DNA of 29,092 bases from the NCBI GenBank assembly GCA_041480845.1, contig JBGPAU010000008.1:1-29092 (forward strand). The letters run 5' to 3'. Below are positions 1-6,466 of this stretch, in pieces; position 1 is the stretch's first letter, and each line of letters begins with the position of its first letter. This DNA comes from LCIL01 sp041480845. Lineage in GTDB: Bacteria; Patescibacteriota; Microgenomatia; UBA8517. The notes under the pieces were generated by a model. That model had not been told where the DNA came from. It did no database searches and was given only the letters and a program-made list of their open reading frames with translations. Position numbers and translations under genes: made by a program.

Positions 1-1
1 C

Positions 2-670
2 GGGAGAATTCATAACATAGTCCTCGCCGCAAGCAGAATCAATGGAACCCTGGTTAAGCCCGGAGATACTTTTTCCTTTAATGACGCTTTGGGGGACGTG
101 TCGGCGTTCACAGGATACCAGCAGGCTTATATAATTTCCGAAGGTAAAACGATTTTGGGAGACGGTGGGGGTGTGTGCCAGGTCTCAACAACACTTTTTC
201 GCGCAATTCTCAATACCGGCTTGCCGGTTATCGAGCGGGCCGCACATGCTTACAGAGTAGGTTATTATGAGCAGGATTCTCCGCCCGGGCTTGACGCAAC
301 AGTTTATGGCCCCTCACCCGATTTAAAATTCACGAATGATACGTCAGGCTATATTTTAATCGAGGCGGTTGCCAATCCTAAAAATTACTCATTAGTCTTT
401 GAACTTTATGGAACCGGTGACGGAAGAGTAGCAACTACCTCCAAACCGGTTCTTTCAAATATCACACCTGCTCTGCCAACGGTTTATCAAGACGATCCGA
501 CTCTTCCCGCAGGAACCGTCAAACAAACCGATTTTAGCGCGGCGGGGGCCACGGTAAAATATAATTACACTGTTAATAGAGCCGGACAAACCATTTTTCA
601 AAAAACATTCATAAGCAATTACAGACCCTGGGCAGCCGTTTACCTCAAGGGTACTGGCCCGGCAATTTAG
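2..670 (+). CDS. VanW family protein, 5' end missing
   Basis: The reading frame is open through the left edge, so only the C-terminal about 222 residues are present. The frame continues upstream of any internal start with the VanW hallmark (residues reading HNIVLAASRINGT, then PGDTFSFN), followed by GGGVCQVSTTL and a conserved His-Ala-Tyr segment. The tail ends in YRPWAAVYLKG, a typical end for this family. VanW-domain proteins occur in vancomycin-resistance loci and widely in CPR and Firmicutes; their biochemical role is not established, but they are usually membrane-anchored and thought to act at the cell wall. The N-terminal anchor and any peptidoglycan-binding or G5 domain would lie outside the window. 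The next gene starts 24 bases downstream on the same strand. Confidence 0.85.
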   Translation, partial: GRIHNIVLAASRINGTLVKPGDTFSFNDALGDVSAFTGYQQAYIISEGKTILGDGGGVCQVSTTLFRAILNTGLPVIERAAHAYRVGYYEQDSPPGLDATVYGPSPDLKFTNDTSGYILIEAVANPKNYSLVFELYGTGDGRVATTSKPVLSNITPALPTVYQDDPTLPAGTVKQTDFSAAGATVKYNYTVNRAGQTIFQKTFISNYRPWAAVYLKGTGPAI

Positions 671-679
671 CTTCAAAAT

Positions 680-688
680 TGATACAAT
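680..688 (+). promoter_or_regulatory. Candidate extended -10 promoter of tsaC-tsaE
   Basis: TGA followed directly by TACAAT (683-688), then exactly 6 bases to the ATG at 695. This matches an extended -10 element (TGn plus hexamer) and would start transcription at or next to the A of the ATG. No good -35 is seen, and no Shine-Dalgarno sequence precedes the ATG. The same geometry recurs at other starts in this window. Confidence 0.4.
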
Positions 689-694
689 AGCTTC

Positions 695-1753
695 ATGCAG
701 ATAATCAAAAATGACAAAAAAGCGGTCAGGGTTGCTACCGAGATATTAAAAAGCGGCGGGCTTGTAATCTATCCGACTGAAACTCTTTACGGCATTGGGG
801 CTGACGCCACAAACCCCAAGGCGATTCAAAAACTCACAAAGTATAAAAACAGGCCTTTTGGAAAACCATATTCAATTGCCGTTACCAACCAAAAAATGGC
901 TGGTGAATGTGTCGAATTAAACACTGCCGCCAAAAATCTTTACAAAGAGTTTCTTCCCGGACCGTTAACCGTTATCTCAAAGGGAAAGCATAAAGTTGCC
1001 CACGGGGTTGAATCCGAGGATGGAACTCTCGGGATCAGAATTCCCGATTTCAAACTGGTCATGGATATTGTTAAAAAATTGGGTAAACCCATTACAGCAA
1101 CAAGCGCAAATGCCAGTTACAAAAAGCGCCCTTATAGCATACCTGACATTCTGGATAATATCAGCGATAAGCAAAAAAGTCTGATTGATTTGATAATTGA
1201 CGCGGGAGAGCTTCCTCATAACGAACCGTCCACCGTCATCGATACCACTCTTGACGATCCGGTTACTCTCCGCCAGGGAAGAATTAAGTTGGCCGACAAA
1301 AATGAGGTGTTAAGTAGAAGCGAAGAAGGCACTCAAAATCTGGCTAAAGAGCTTTGGCAAAAATATGAAAGTCACATTGGCAAACGTGCGATTGTTTTTG
1401 CTCTTCAGGGAGAAATGGGAACTGGAAAAACTATTTTTACCAAAGGTTTGGCTCGTGCGATGGGAATAACCGAGCTTGTCACCTCCCCTACTTTTGCTCT
1501 CGAAAATGAATATTCAACCGGCCAGGAAAAACTTTTCCATTTTGATGCATGGAGACTTGAAAAACCAGACGAATTAAGAGCCCTCGGTTTTGAAGACCTT
1601 GTCAAAAATAAATCAGTGATTTCCATCGAGTGGGCTGAAAGAGTTTCCGATATTATCCGCGAGTTTGATGATGAAGCAATTATAGTTTGGGTAAAAATCG
1701 ATTTTGGCAAAGCAGAAAATGAAAGGGGGATTTCCTGGGGTGTAACAATATGA
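695..1753 (+). CDS. tsaC-tsaE: TsaC-TsaE fusion: threonylcarbamoyl-AMP synthase joined to the t6A ATPase subunit
   Basis: A 352-residue two-domain protein of the tRNA t6A37 pathway. Residues 1-200 are a Sua5/YciO/YrdC domain that makes threonylcarbamoyl-AMP from threonine, bicarbonate and ATP: YPTETLYGIG at 26-35, the basic K-x-R at 51-53, LPGPLT at 87-92, TSAN at 136-139, STVID at 179-183. Residues about 207-352 are TsaE (YjeE), the P-loop ATPase that drives the transfer complex: Walker A GEMGTGKT at 239-246, TSPTF at 263-267, FDAWRL at 283-288, IEWAE at 311-315. In most bacteria these are separate proteins. The stop overlaps the start of tsaD by 4 bases (ATGA), so the two genes are probably translationally coupled. 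Both domains keep their key residues, so I see no sign of decay. Confidence 0.93.
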   Translation: MQIIKNDKKAVRVATEILKSGGLVIYPTETLYGIGADATNPKAIQKLTKYKNRPFGKPYSIAVTNQKMAGECVELNTAAKNLYKEFLPGPLTVISKGKHKVAHGVESEDGTLGIRIPDFKLVMDIVKKLGKPITATSANASYKKRPYSIPDILDNISDKQKSLIDLIIDAGELPHNEPSTVIDTTLDDPVTLRQGRIKLADKNEVLSRSEEGTQNLAKELWQKYESHIGKRAIVFALQGEMGTGKTIFTKGLARAMGITELVTSPTFALENEYSTGQEKLFHFDAWRLEKPDELRALGFEDLVKNKSVISIEWAERVSDIIREFDDEAIIVWVKIDFGKAENERGISWGVTI

Positions 1754-2787
1754 AAATATTAGCAATTGATACAAGCTGTGATGAGACCGCGGCCGCAGTA
1801 ACGGAAGACACAAAAATCTTATCCAATATTGTTTGGTCTCAGGCAAGCGCCCATGCCAAATTTGGCGGAGTAATGCCCTCGCTCGCCCAACGCATGCATG
1901 AAGAGCGGATCGACTGGGTTATTGAGCGAGCAATTAACAATTCACAATTAACAATTAACAATTTAGACGCAATCGCGGTAACAATTGGACCGGGTTTATC
2001 AATCGCGCTGGGAGTTGGAATCGACAGAGCCAAAAAACTCGCCCTGAAATACAATAAAAAATTAATCGCAGTTAATCACCTCGAAGGTCACATACTTAGT
2101 TCGTTAGCACTCACTATGAATTCACAATTTACAATTAACAATTTACAATTCCCTGCACTCGGATTAGTCGTTTCTGGGGGAAATACGATATTGGTTAAGA
2201 TAAATAAAATCGGGTCGTATGAAACTTTGGCCCAAACAACGGATGATGCACTGGGTGAAGCATTAGATAAAGCTGCCAGAATGTTGGGTCTGGGCTACCC
2301 GGGAGGATCAATTTTAGAAATAACCGCACGTGGGGGAATTATAACGGCCTATACATTACCAATCCCAATAGCTGGACAGGAGGAAAGAAAAATATTTACT
2401 TATTCGGGATTAAAAACTGCAATGAGCCGTCTAGTCAAATCCGAAAAACCGCTAACCAAAGAGAAAATCTACAATCTCGCCGCCTGTTTCCAAGACGTTG
2501 CATTTACCCATCTAGTTCGTGTCTGTTCGTACATAATTGAAAATTGTGAATTGAAAACTGAAAATTTACTCGTAGGGGGTGGAGTATCAGCAAATGTTGA
2601 GTTAAGAAAACGCCTTAGGCACATGGGTAAAAAATATGGATTACGAGTACTATTTCCCTATTCCAAAAAACTTACCGGCGACAATGCCGCGATGATTGGG
2701 GCTGCTGCATTTTTCAAAGCCCAAAGGGGAGAATTTACTGAAGTTGATGAAATCGACCGAAAACCAAACGCAAAGATCGGCGATTGA
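1750..2787 (+). CDS. tsaD: tRNA N6-adenosine threonylcarbamoyltransferase TsaD
   Basis: 345-residue Kae1/TsaD/Qri7 protein that transfers the threonylcarbamoyl group to A37 of ANN-decoding tRNAs in the cytoplasm. Visible motifs: IDTSCDETAAAV at 6-17, the metal ligands H110 and H114 in NHLEGH, D311 in GDNAAMIG, and the GGGVSAN stretch at 276-282. The usual SGGHT is SGGNT here (N145). Three AT-rich heptanucleotide repeat arrays lie inside the gene and encode Asn/Gln/Leu/Thr-rich loops at residues about 61-72, 123-135 and 262-273; the flanking family motifs are intact, so the enzyme should still be functional. It overlaps tsaC-tsaE by 4 bases. TsaB, the usual partner that dimerises with TsaD in bacteria, is not in the window. 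Confidence 0.95.
   Translation: MKILAIDTSCDETAAAVTEDTKILSNIVWSQASAHAKFGGVMPSLAQRMHEERIDWVIERAINNSQLTINNLDAIAVTIGPGLSIALGVGIDRAKKLALKYNKKLIAVNHLEGHILSSLALTMNSQFTINNLQFPALGLVVSGGNTILVKINKIGSYETLAQTTDDALGEALDKAARMLGLGYPGGSILEITARGGIITAYTLPIPIAGQEERKIFTYSGLKTAMSRLVKSEKPLTKEKIYNLAACFQDVAFTHLVRVCSYIIENCELKTENLLVGGGVSANVELRKRLRHMGKKYGLRVLFPYSKKLTGDNAAMIGAAAFFKAQRGEFTEVDEIDRKPNAKIGD
1931..1965 (+). repeat. Heptanucleotide array 1, five CAATTNN units, inside tsaD
   Basis: Five consecutive 7-base units: CAATTAA, CAATTCA, CAATTAA, CAATTAA, CAATTTA. They encode the stretch INNSQLTINNL. The same unit (reverse complement NNAATTG) occurs at 2118-2152, 2535-2568 and 13041-13082. Confidence 0.9.
2118..2152 (+). 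repeat. Heptanucleotide array 2, five units, inside tsaD
   Basis: Units GAATTCA, CAATTTA, CAATTAA, CAATTTA, CAATTCC. It encodes MNSQFTINNLQF, nearly the same peptide as array 1, in the same codon phase. It sits in the variable loop just before the SGG motif. Confidence 0.9.
2535..2568 (+). repeat. Heptanucleotide array 3, inverted orientation, inside tsaD
   Basis: Units AATTGAA, AATTGTG, AATTGAA, AACTGAA and a partial AATTTA: the same repeat family on the opposite strand and slightly degenerate. It encodes ENCELKTENL in the helix-loop just before the conserved GGGVSAN motif. Confidence 0.75.
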
Positions 2788-2796
2788 TGTTAAAAT
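2788..2796 (+). promoter_or_regulatory. Candidate extended -10 promoter of valS
   Basis: TGT followed by TAAAAT (2791-2796) and then exactly 6 bases to the ATG of valS at 2803. It lies in the 15-base gap after tsaD. There is no -35 match and no Shine-Dalgarno, so a leaderless transcript would be expected if it is used. Read-through from tsaD is an alternative. Confidence 0.35.
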
Positions 2797-2802
2797 ACAA
2801 CC

Positions 2803-4884
2803 ATGGATCCCCAGTACGATCACACAAAATACGAGAGTGATATTTATAAAAAATGGGAAGACTCGGGTGCTTTTTCTCCAGTCCGTCCTTCGACGAGCTC
2901 AGGACGTCGGAAGCCTCCGTTTACTATTATCATGCCTCCGCCAAATGCCAACGACCCACTTCATATTGGCCACGCCAGATTTGTTGCCGTTGAGGATATA
3001 TTAATCCGCTACCACCGTATGAAAGGAGAGTCGACTCTCTGGCTTCCGGGAAGCGATCATGCCGGAATCGAAACCCAGTTTGTTTTTGAGAAAAAACTCA
3101 GAGAAAAGGGTAAAAGTCGTTTCGATTACGACCGCGACACCCTTTACAAAATGATCTGGGATTACGTCCAGGAAAACACCGGCACAATGGAGTCCCAACT
3201 GAAAAAACTTGGGGCTTCCTGTGACTGGAGCAGGTTTAAATACACCCTCGACACCGAAATTGTAAAAATTGTATATAAGACCTTTAAGAAACTTTATGAT
3301 GACGGTCTTATCTATCGCGGCGAAAGAATTGTAAATTACTGCCCGCGCTGCGGCACTGCCTATTCCCAACTTGAGGTTGATTACGTTGAACGCGACGATA
3401 ATTTTTACTATTTGGATTACGGGACTGTTACAATTGCCACAACCCGCCCCGAGACAATTTTTGCGGATGTGGCTGTCGCAGTTAACCCCAAAGATAAAAG
3501 GTATGCTGGCTTGATCGGAAAAACCGCAAAAATACCGCTTATTAACCGCGAGGTTGCCATAATTGAGGATAATCTGGTAGATATAAGCCTCGGGACGGGG
3601 GTACTCAAGATTACACCTGCGCACGACCCAACCGACTTTGAGATCGGACAAGCACATAAACTCCCGGTTATATCCGTAATTGATGAAAAGGGGCGCATGA
3701 CGGGAACCCCCAAAAAATATATCGGCATGAAAGCAGAAGCAGCCAGGGCCGAGGTTGTGAAAGACCTGCGGGCGAAAGGATTGATTAAAAAGATCGATGT
3801 TGTCCATCATACCGTAGGTACTTGCTATAAAGACCACGGCCTGATTGAGCCCATGGTTTCTAAGCAGTGGTATATCAAGGTGGAAAGTTTAACCAAAAAG
3901 GCTTTGGAATCAATCAAAAGAAAAGAAGTCCGCTTTGCCGTTAAATGCTATGAGAAAATTGCAACCAACTGGCTTAAGAATCTGAAGGATTGGAATATTA
4001 GCCGTCAAATCGTGTGGGGAATAAGAATCCCCGCCTACCGGTGCGAGAAATGTCTCGAATGGACCATAACAGACGGAGAAATTCCTAAAGAATGCGCCTC
4101 CTGCCACAACGGGATCCTTAAACAAGATGGCGACACATTCGATACTTGGTTTTCTTCGGGGCAATGGCCATTTGTAACTCTACAAACGGGTAAACCCGGC
4201 GATTTTGAGAAATTTTACCCGACGAGTGTTATGGAAACCGCATATGACATACTCCCCTTCTGGGTAATAAGAATGATTATGCTTGGACTTTATGCAACTG
4301 GAAAAGTTCCGTTTGAAGAAGTGGTAATCCACGGACTTGTCAGAGACCGCGAAGGACAAAAAATCAGTAAATCCAAAGGCAATGTTATTAACCCGATTGA
4401 GATGGCTGAAAAGTACGGTGCGGATTCACTCCGAATGGGACTTGTTTGGGGAGGGTTAATTGAGAATGACATCACCCTTGATGAACAAAAGATCAACGGA
4501 CAAAGAAAATTTGCGAACAAAATTTGGAATATTGCTAGATTTGTAACATCAAGTCAATTCGTTAAAAAGACCGGGAAAAATGCAGATGACGAACTTGTGT
4601 TAAGCGAGTTAAAACAAACAATTAAAAATGTTACGAAAGATTTGAATAAATACCGTCTCAATGAGGCAGCTAAAGAAATTTACGACTTCGTTTGGCATAA
4701 GTTTGCAGATGTATATATTGAAAGGACGAAAGACAGACGCGAAGAGGCCCAGCCAACTCTCGAGAAAGTATTAACTGATTCCATTAAACTTCTCCATCCC
4801 TTTATGCCATTTGTAACTGAACAAATCTGGCGCGAAATGGGAAACAAAGAACTTCTAATATCCTCTGAGTGGCCTAAAGCCTAA
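2803..4884 (+). CDS. valS: Valine--tRNA ligase, short form
   Basis: 693-residue class I synthetase that charges tRNA-Val. In order: catalytic Rossmann fold with PPPNANDPLHIGHA (HIGH at 54-57), the CP1 editing domain with TTRPET and the TPAHDPTDF segment, two Cys-x2-Cys pairs that could hold zinc (CPRCG, and later CEKC with CASC), the WNISRQIVWGIRIPA motif, DTFDTWFSSGQWP, KISKS at 520-524, and an all-helical anticodon-binding domain. Valine rather than isoleucine specificity is inferred from the PPPN and RIPA/WFSS motifs. The protein stops soon after the anticodon domain and lacks the C-terminal coiled-coil arm seen in most bacterial ValRS of about 880-950 residues. Residues 27-36 are encoded by an inserted palindromic repeat. 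The stop overlaps a convergent gene by 4 bases. Confidence 0.95.
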   Translation: MDPQYDHTKYESDIYKKWEDSGAFSPVRPSTSSGRRKPPFTIIMPPPNANDPLHIGHARFVAVEDILIRYHRMKGESTLWLPGSDHAGIETQFVFEKKLREKGKSRFDYDRDTLYKMIWDYVQENTGTMESQLKKLGASCDWSRFKYTLDTEIVKIVYKTFKKLYDDGLIYRGERIVNYCPRCGTAYSQLEVDYVERDDNFYYLDYGTVTIATTRPETIFADVAVAVNPKDKRYAGLIGKTAKIPLINREVAIIEDNLVDISLGTGVLKITPAHDPTDFEIGQAHKLPVISVIDEKGRMTGTPKKYIGMKAEAARAEVVKDLRAKGLIKKIDVVHHTVGTCYKDHGLIEPMVSKQWYIKVESLTKKALESIKRKEVRFAVKCYEKIATNWLKNLKDWNISRQIVWGIRIPAYRCEKCLEWTITDGEIPKECASCHNGILKQDGDTFDTWFSSGQWPFVTLQTGKPGDFEKFYPTSVMETAYDILPFWVIRMIMLGLYATGKVPFEEVVIHGLVRDREGQKISKSKGNVINPIEMAEKYGADSLRMGLVWGGLIENDITLDEQKINGQRKFANKIWNIARFVTSSQFVKKTGKNADDELVLSELKQTIKNVTKDLNKYRLNEAAKEIYDFVWHKFADVYIERTKDRREEAQPTLEKVLTDSIKLLHPFMPFVTEQIWREMGNKELLISSEWPKA
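2885..2905. repeat. Dispersed palindrome-like element inside valS
   Basis: A 21-base imperfect palindrome containing CCTTCGAC and CTCAGG. It encodes the residues PSTSSG in ValRS, between the N-terminal helix and the catalytic PPPN motif, where the family usually has a variable linker. A near-identical copy lies at 5817-5837. Short elements of this consensus are scattered through many bacterial genomes. Confidence 0.7.
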
Positions 4885-5441
4885 GGTGTTGCGGTCGGAG
4901 AACTGGTTGGTGTTGAAGTCGGTTTGGCTGAAGCACTAGCTGAAGGCGTGACTGTCGGTGTAGCTGAAGGCGACGCCGTCGCGATCAAAGTTTCTATTGG
5001 TGTTGCAACAACTGTTGGGCAAGCTGCAAACTCACAATTTGGACCGGTTCTGCCGACACTTGATCCGTCAGGACAAATCTTTGCCTCCTGGGTACATGCT
5101 TTTTGATTAGACCCTAAATTTAAGAGCCTTGCCCCAAAAACGTAGGCCACAACCGCCAAAACCGCAACTACAGCCAAAATTATCGCAACGATCAATATGG
5201 GGGAACCTTTCTTTGTGCTCTCCGGCATAAAAGCACTTGATACGGCTGGCGCATCTTGAGGCGTTGGTTGTGCCGGAACTACCGAGGGCACTTCAGGAAC
5301 TTGTGTAGCCGGCTGAACGGGCTGTATCTCTGGTACGGCCGGTTGAGCGACCACCTCCTGCTTTTTAATACTTTGCAAATCCTGCTCGAGTTTTTTTACT
5401 GCGTCATTCCCCCCTTGCGGATTTTGATTATTTGGGTCCAT
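4881..5441 (-). CDS. Membrane-anchored protein with a four-cysteine motif and a Ser/Thr/Pro tail
   Basis: 186 residues, no named family recognised. Layout: a short charged helix (about 12-30), a Pro/Gln/Val-rich linker (31-75), one transmembrane helix (about 81-103), then a compact segment with C116, C123, C136 and C141 containing CPDGSSVGR and GPNCEFAACP, and a low-complexity tail of Ala/Ser/Thr/Pro to the end. The four-Cys segment resembles a small disulfide-bonded, Kazal-like module on the outer face; that is inference. The tail would be a flexible linker or a glycosylation-like region. The 3' end overlaps valS by 4 bases (convergent), and the 5' end is only 15 bases from a divergent gene. 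The start is well placed because nothing longer is possible without entering that gene. Confidence 0.8.
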   Translation of the reverse strand: MDPNNQNPQGGNDAVKKLEQDLQSIKKQEVVAQPAVPEIQPVQPATQVPEVPSVVPAQPTPQDAPAVSSAFMPESTKKGSPILIVAIILAVVAVLAVVAYVFGARLLNLGSNQKACTQEAKICPDGSSVGRTGPNCEFAACPTVVATPIETLIATASPSATPTVTPSASASAKPTSTPTSSPTATP

Positions 5442-5456
5442 ACTTTAGAGTAGCAT
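5442..5456. promoter_or_regulatory. 15-bp divergent intergenic spacer with candidate -10 elements for both genes
   Basis: The two start codons are separated by only 15 bases. On the minus strand TGC-TACTCT is followed by 5 bases to the ATG at 5441. On the plus strand TAGAGT (5446-5451) is followed by 5 bases to the ATG at 5457. Both matches are weak, but there is no room for conventional leaders with Shine-Dalgarno sites, so both mRNAs are probably leaderless and their promoter elements overlap the opposite coding sequence. Confidence 0.35.
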
Positions 5457-5768
5457 ATGTCTGCCAATAAGGTCAATAAAGTCACGTCAAATCAAAAGCA
5501 TCGTGACTTTCGCGATAAAATGACGCGTAAAGCCGCCAAGCAACTCCTTATATTCATGGCCGCTCTTTTTGTTCTGCTTCTCGCGTCCGTAAACATCAAA
5601 AATTACCTTGCACCAAAAAAAGTGTTGGGAACTAAGATACAAGTTGGTGCCACAGAGAAGTTTTGGCAAGATTTTCTGGCCAAAAGCCCTGACTATATCC
5701 CTGGGTGGATAGAAATAGGAAGAATCGATAAAGTTAAGGAAATTGACCCCAACTACATTACTCCTTAG
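5457..5768 (+). CDS. Small single-span membrane protein with a TPR-like C-terminus
   Basis: 103 residues. A Lys/Arg-rich N-terminus (1-25) is followed by one transmembrane helix (about 26-46), which predicts the N-terminus inside. The outside part contains FWQDFLAKSPDYIPGWIEIG and then KEIDPNY, which has the spacing of a single tetratricopeptide-like helical hairpin. No named family recognised. It is divergent from the four-cysteine membrane protein and convergent with the L25 gene, overlapping it by 11 bases. Its basic N-terminus, proper start and membrane helix argue for a real gene despite the small size. Confidence 0.7.
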   Translation: MSANKVNKVTSNQKHRDFRDKMTRKAAKQLLIFMAALFVLLLASVNIKNYLAPKKVLGTKIQVGATEKFWQDFLAKSPDYIPGWIEIGRIDKVKEIDPNYITP

Positions 5769-6465
5769 GCTCTTCTTTTGGAGCGGGTGCGCCTTCGGCC
5801 GGTTGACCCTCCTTCAGTCCTTCGACAGGCTCAGGACCTTCGGTCGGTGCCCCTCCCTCGGCGGGGACTTCACCTTCAGCCGGAGCCGGAGGAGCAACAA
5901 CTTCTTCTTTTTGAGGAGGTTCAACTTTAACAACTATTTCATCGGCTCCTGTTTTTATATCAACCTTGCTTCTGTCAGCTTTTAAATCTTTCACCGAGAT
6001 CGACTGGTCAACTTCGGCCAACTCGGAAGTATCTACAATAAACTTCTCAGGTAAATCCATGGGAAGGGCCTCGACCTTAATTTCGTTAAGATATTGGACA
6101 ACGGTACCTATCGCCTGTTTTTCGGCAGGAGCTTCTCCTGTTAACTCAACAGGTACGTCCGCTTCGACTTTTTCTTTAAGATCAACTTGTAAAAAGTCCA
6201 CATGTAGAGGAGCTTCACTAACCGGATTTACCTGAAGGTTATGGATTAACACGGGCTTTTCCCCTTTGCCTATTTCAAGAGTTAAAAGACCTGTCTGCCC
6301 AACCTCTTTGTACACTTTCTCAAAATCTTTTAACACCACCTGGACAGCTTCGGATTTGATCTTTTTGCCTGAAATATTGCCGGGCAAAATCCCCTCTTTA
6401 CGAAGGTTTTTTACCTTTCTGCCTGAGATCTTTCTGGCTTCGGCGGTTAATCTAAATTTGGTCAT
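5758..6465 (-). CDS. rplY: 50S ribosomal protein L25, general stress protein CTC type, with long acidic tail
   Basis: 235 residues. The N-terminal L25 domain (about 1-90) starts MTKFRLTAEARK and binds 5S rRNA; the C-terminal CTC beta domain (about 95-185) contains PLHVDFLQVDL. After about residue 188 comes a low-complexity Pro/Glu/Ala-rich tail of some 45 residues, part of which (PEPVEGLKE) is encoded by a dispersed palindrome. I place the start at 6465 rather than 60 bases further upstream because the family starts at this Met, and because this start lies just 1 base after the stop of the upstream DUF4012 gene, giving an ordinary tandem pair. The 3' end overlaps a convergent small gene by 11 bases. 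No Shine-Dalgarno is visible, so translation may depend on coupling. Confidence 0.92.
   Translation of the reverse strand: MTKFRLTAEARKISGRKVKNLRKEGILPGNISGKKIKSEAVQVVLKDFEKVYKEVGQTGLLTLEIGKGEKPVLIHNLQVNPVSEAPLHVDFLQVDLKEKVEADVPVELTGEAPAEKQAIGTVVQYLNEIKVEALPMDLPEKFIVDTSELAEVDQSISVKDLKADRSKVDIKTGADEIVVKVEPPQKEEVVAPPAPAEGEVPAEGGAPTEGPEPVEGLKEGQPAEGAPAPKEEPKE
5817..5837. repeat. Dispersed palindrome-like element inside the L25 gene
   Basis: Second copy of the 21-base element at 2885-2905, differing by two central bases. It sits in the low-complexity C-terminal tail of L25 and encodes PEPVEGL on the minus strand. Confidence 0.7.
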
Positions 6466-6466
6466 A

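Noticed and set aside
3001..3837. 278-residue minus-strand open frame inside valS
   Set aside because: It is fully antisense to a conserved synthetase and its translation shows no family-like pattern.
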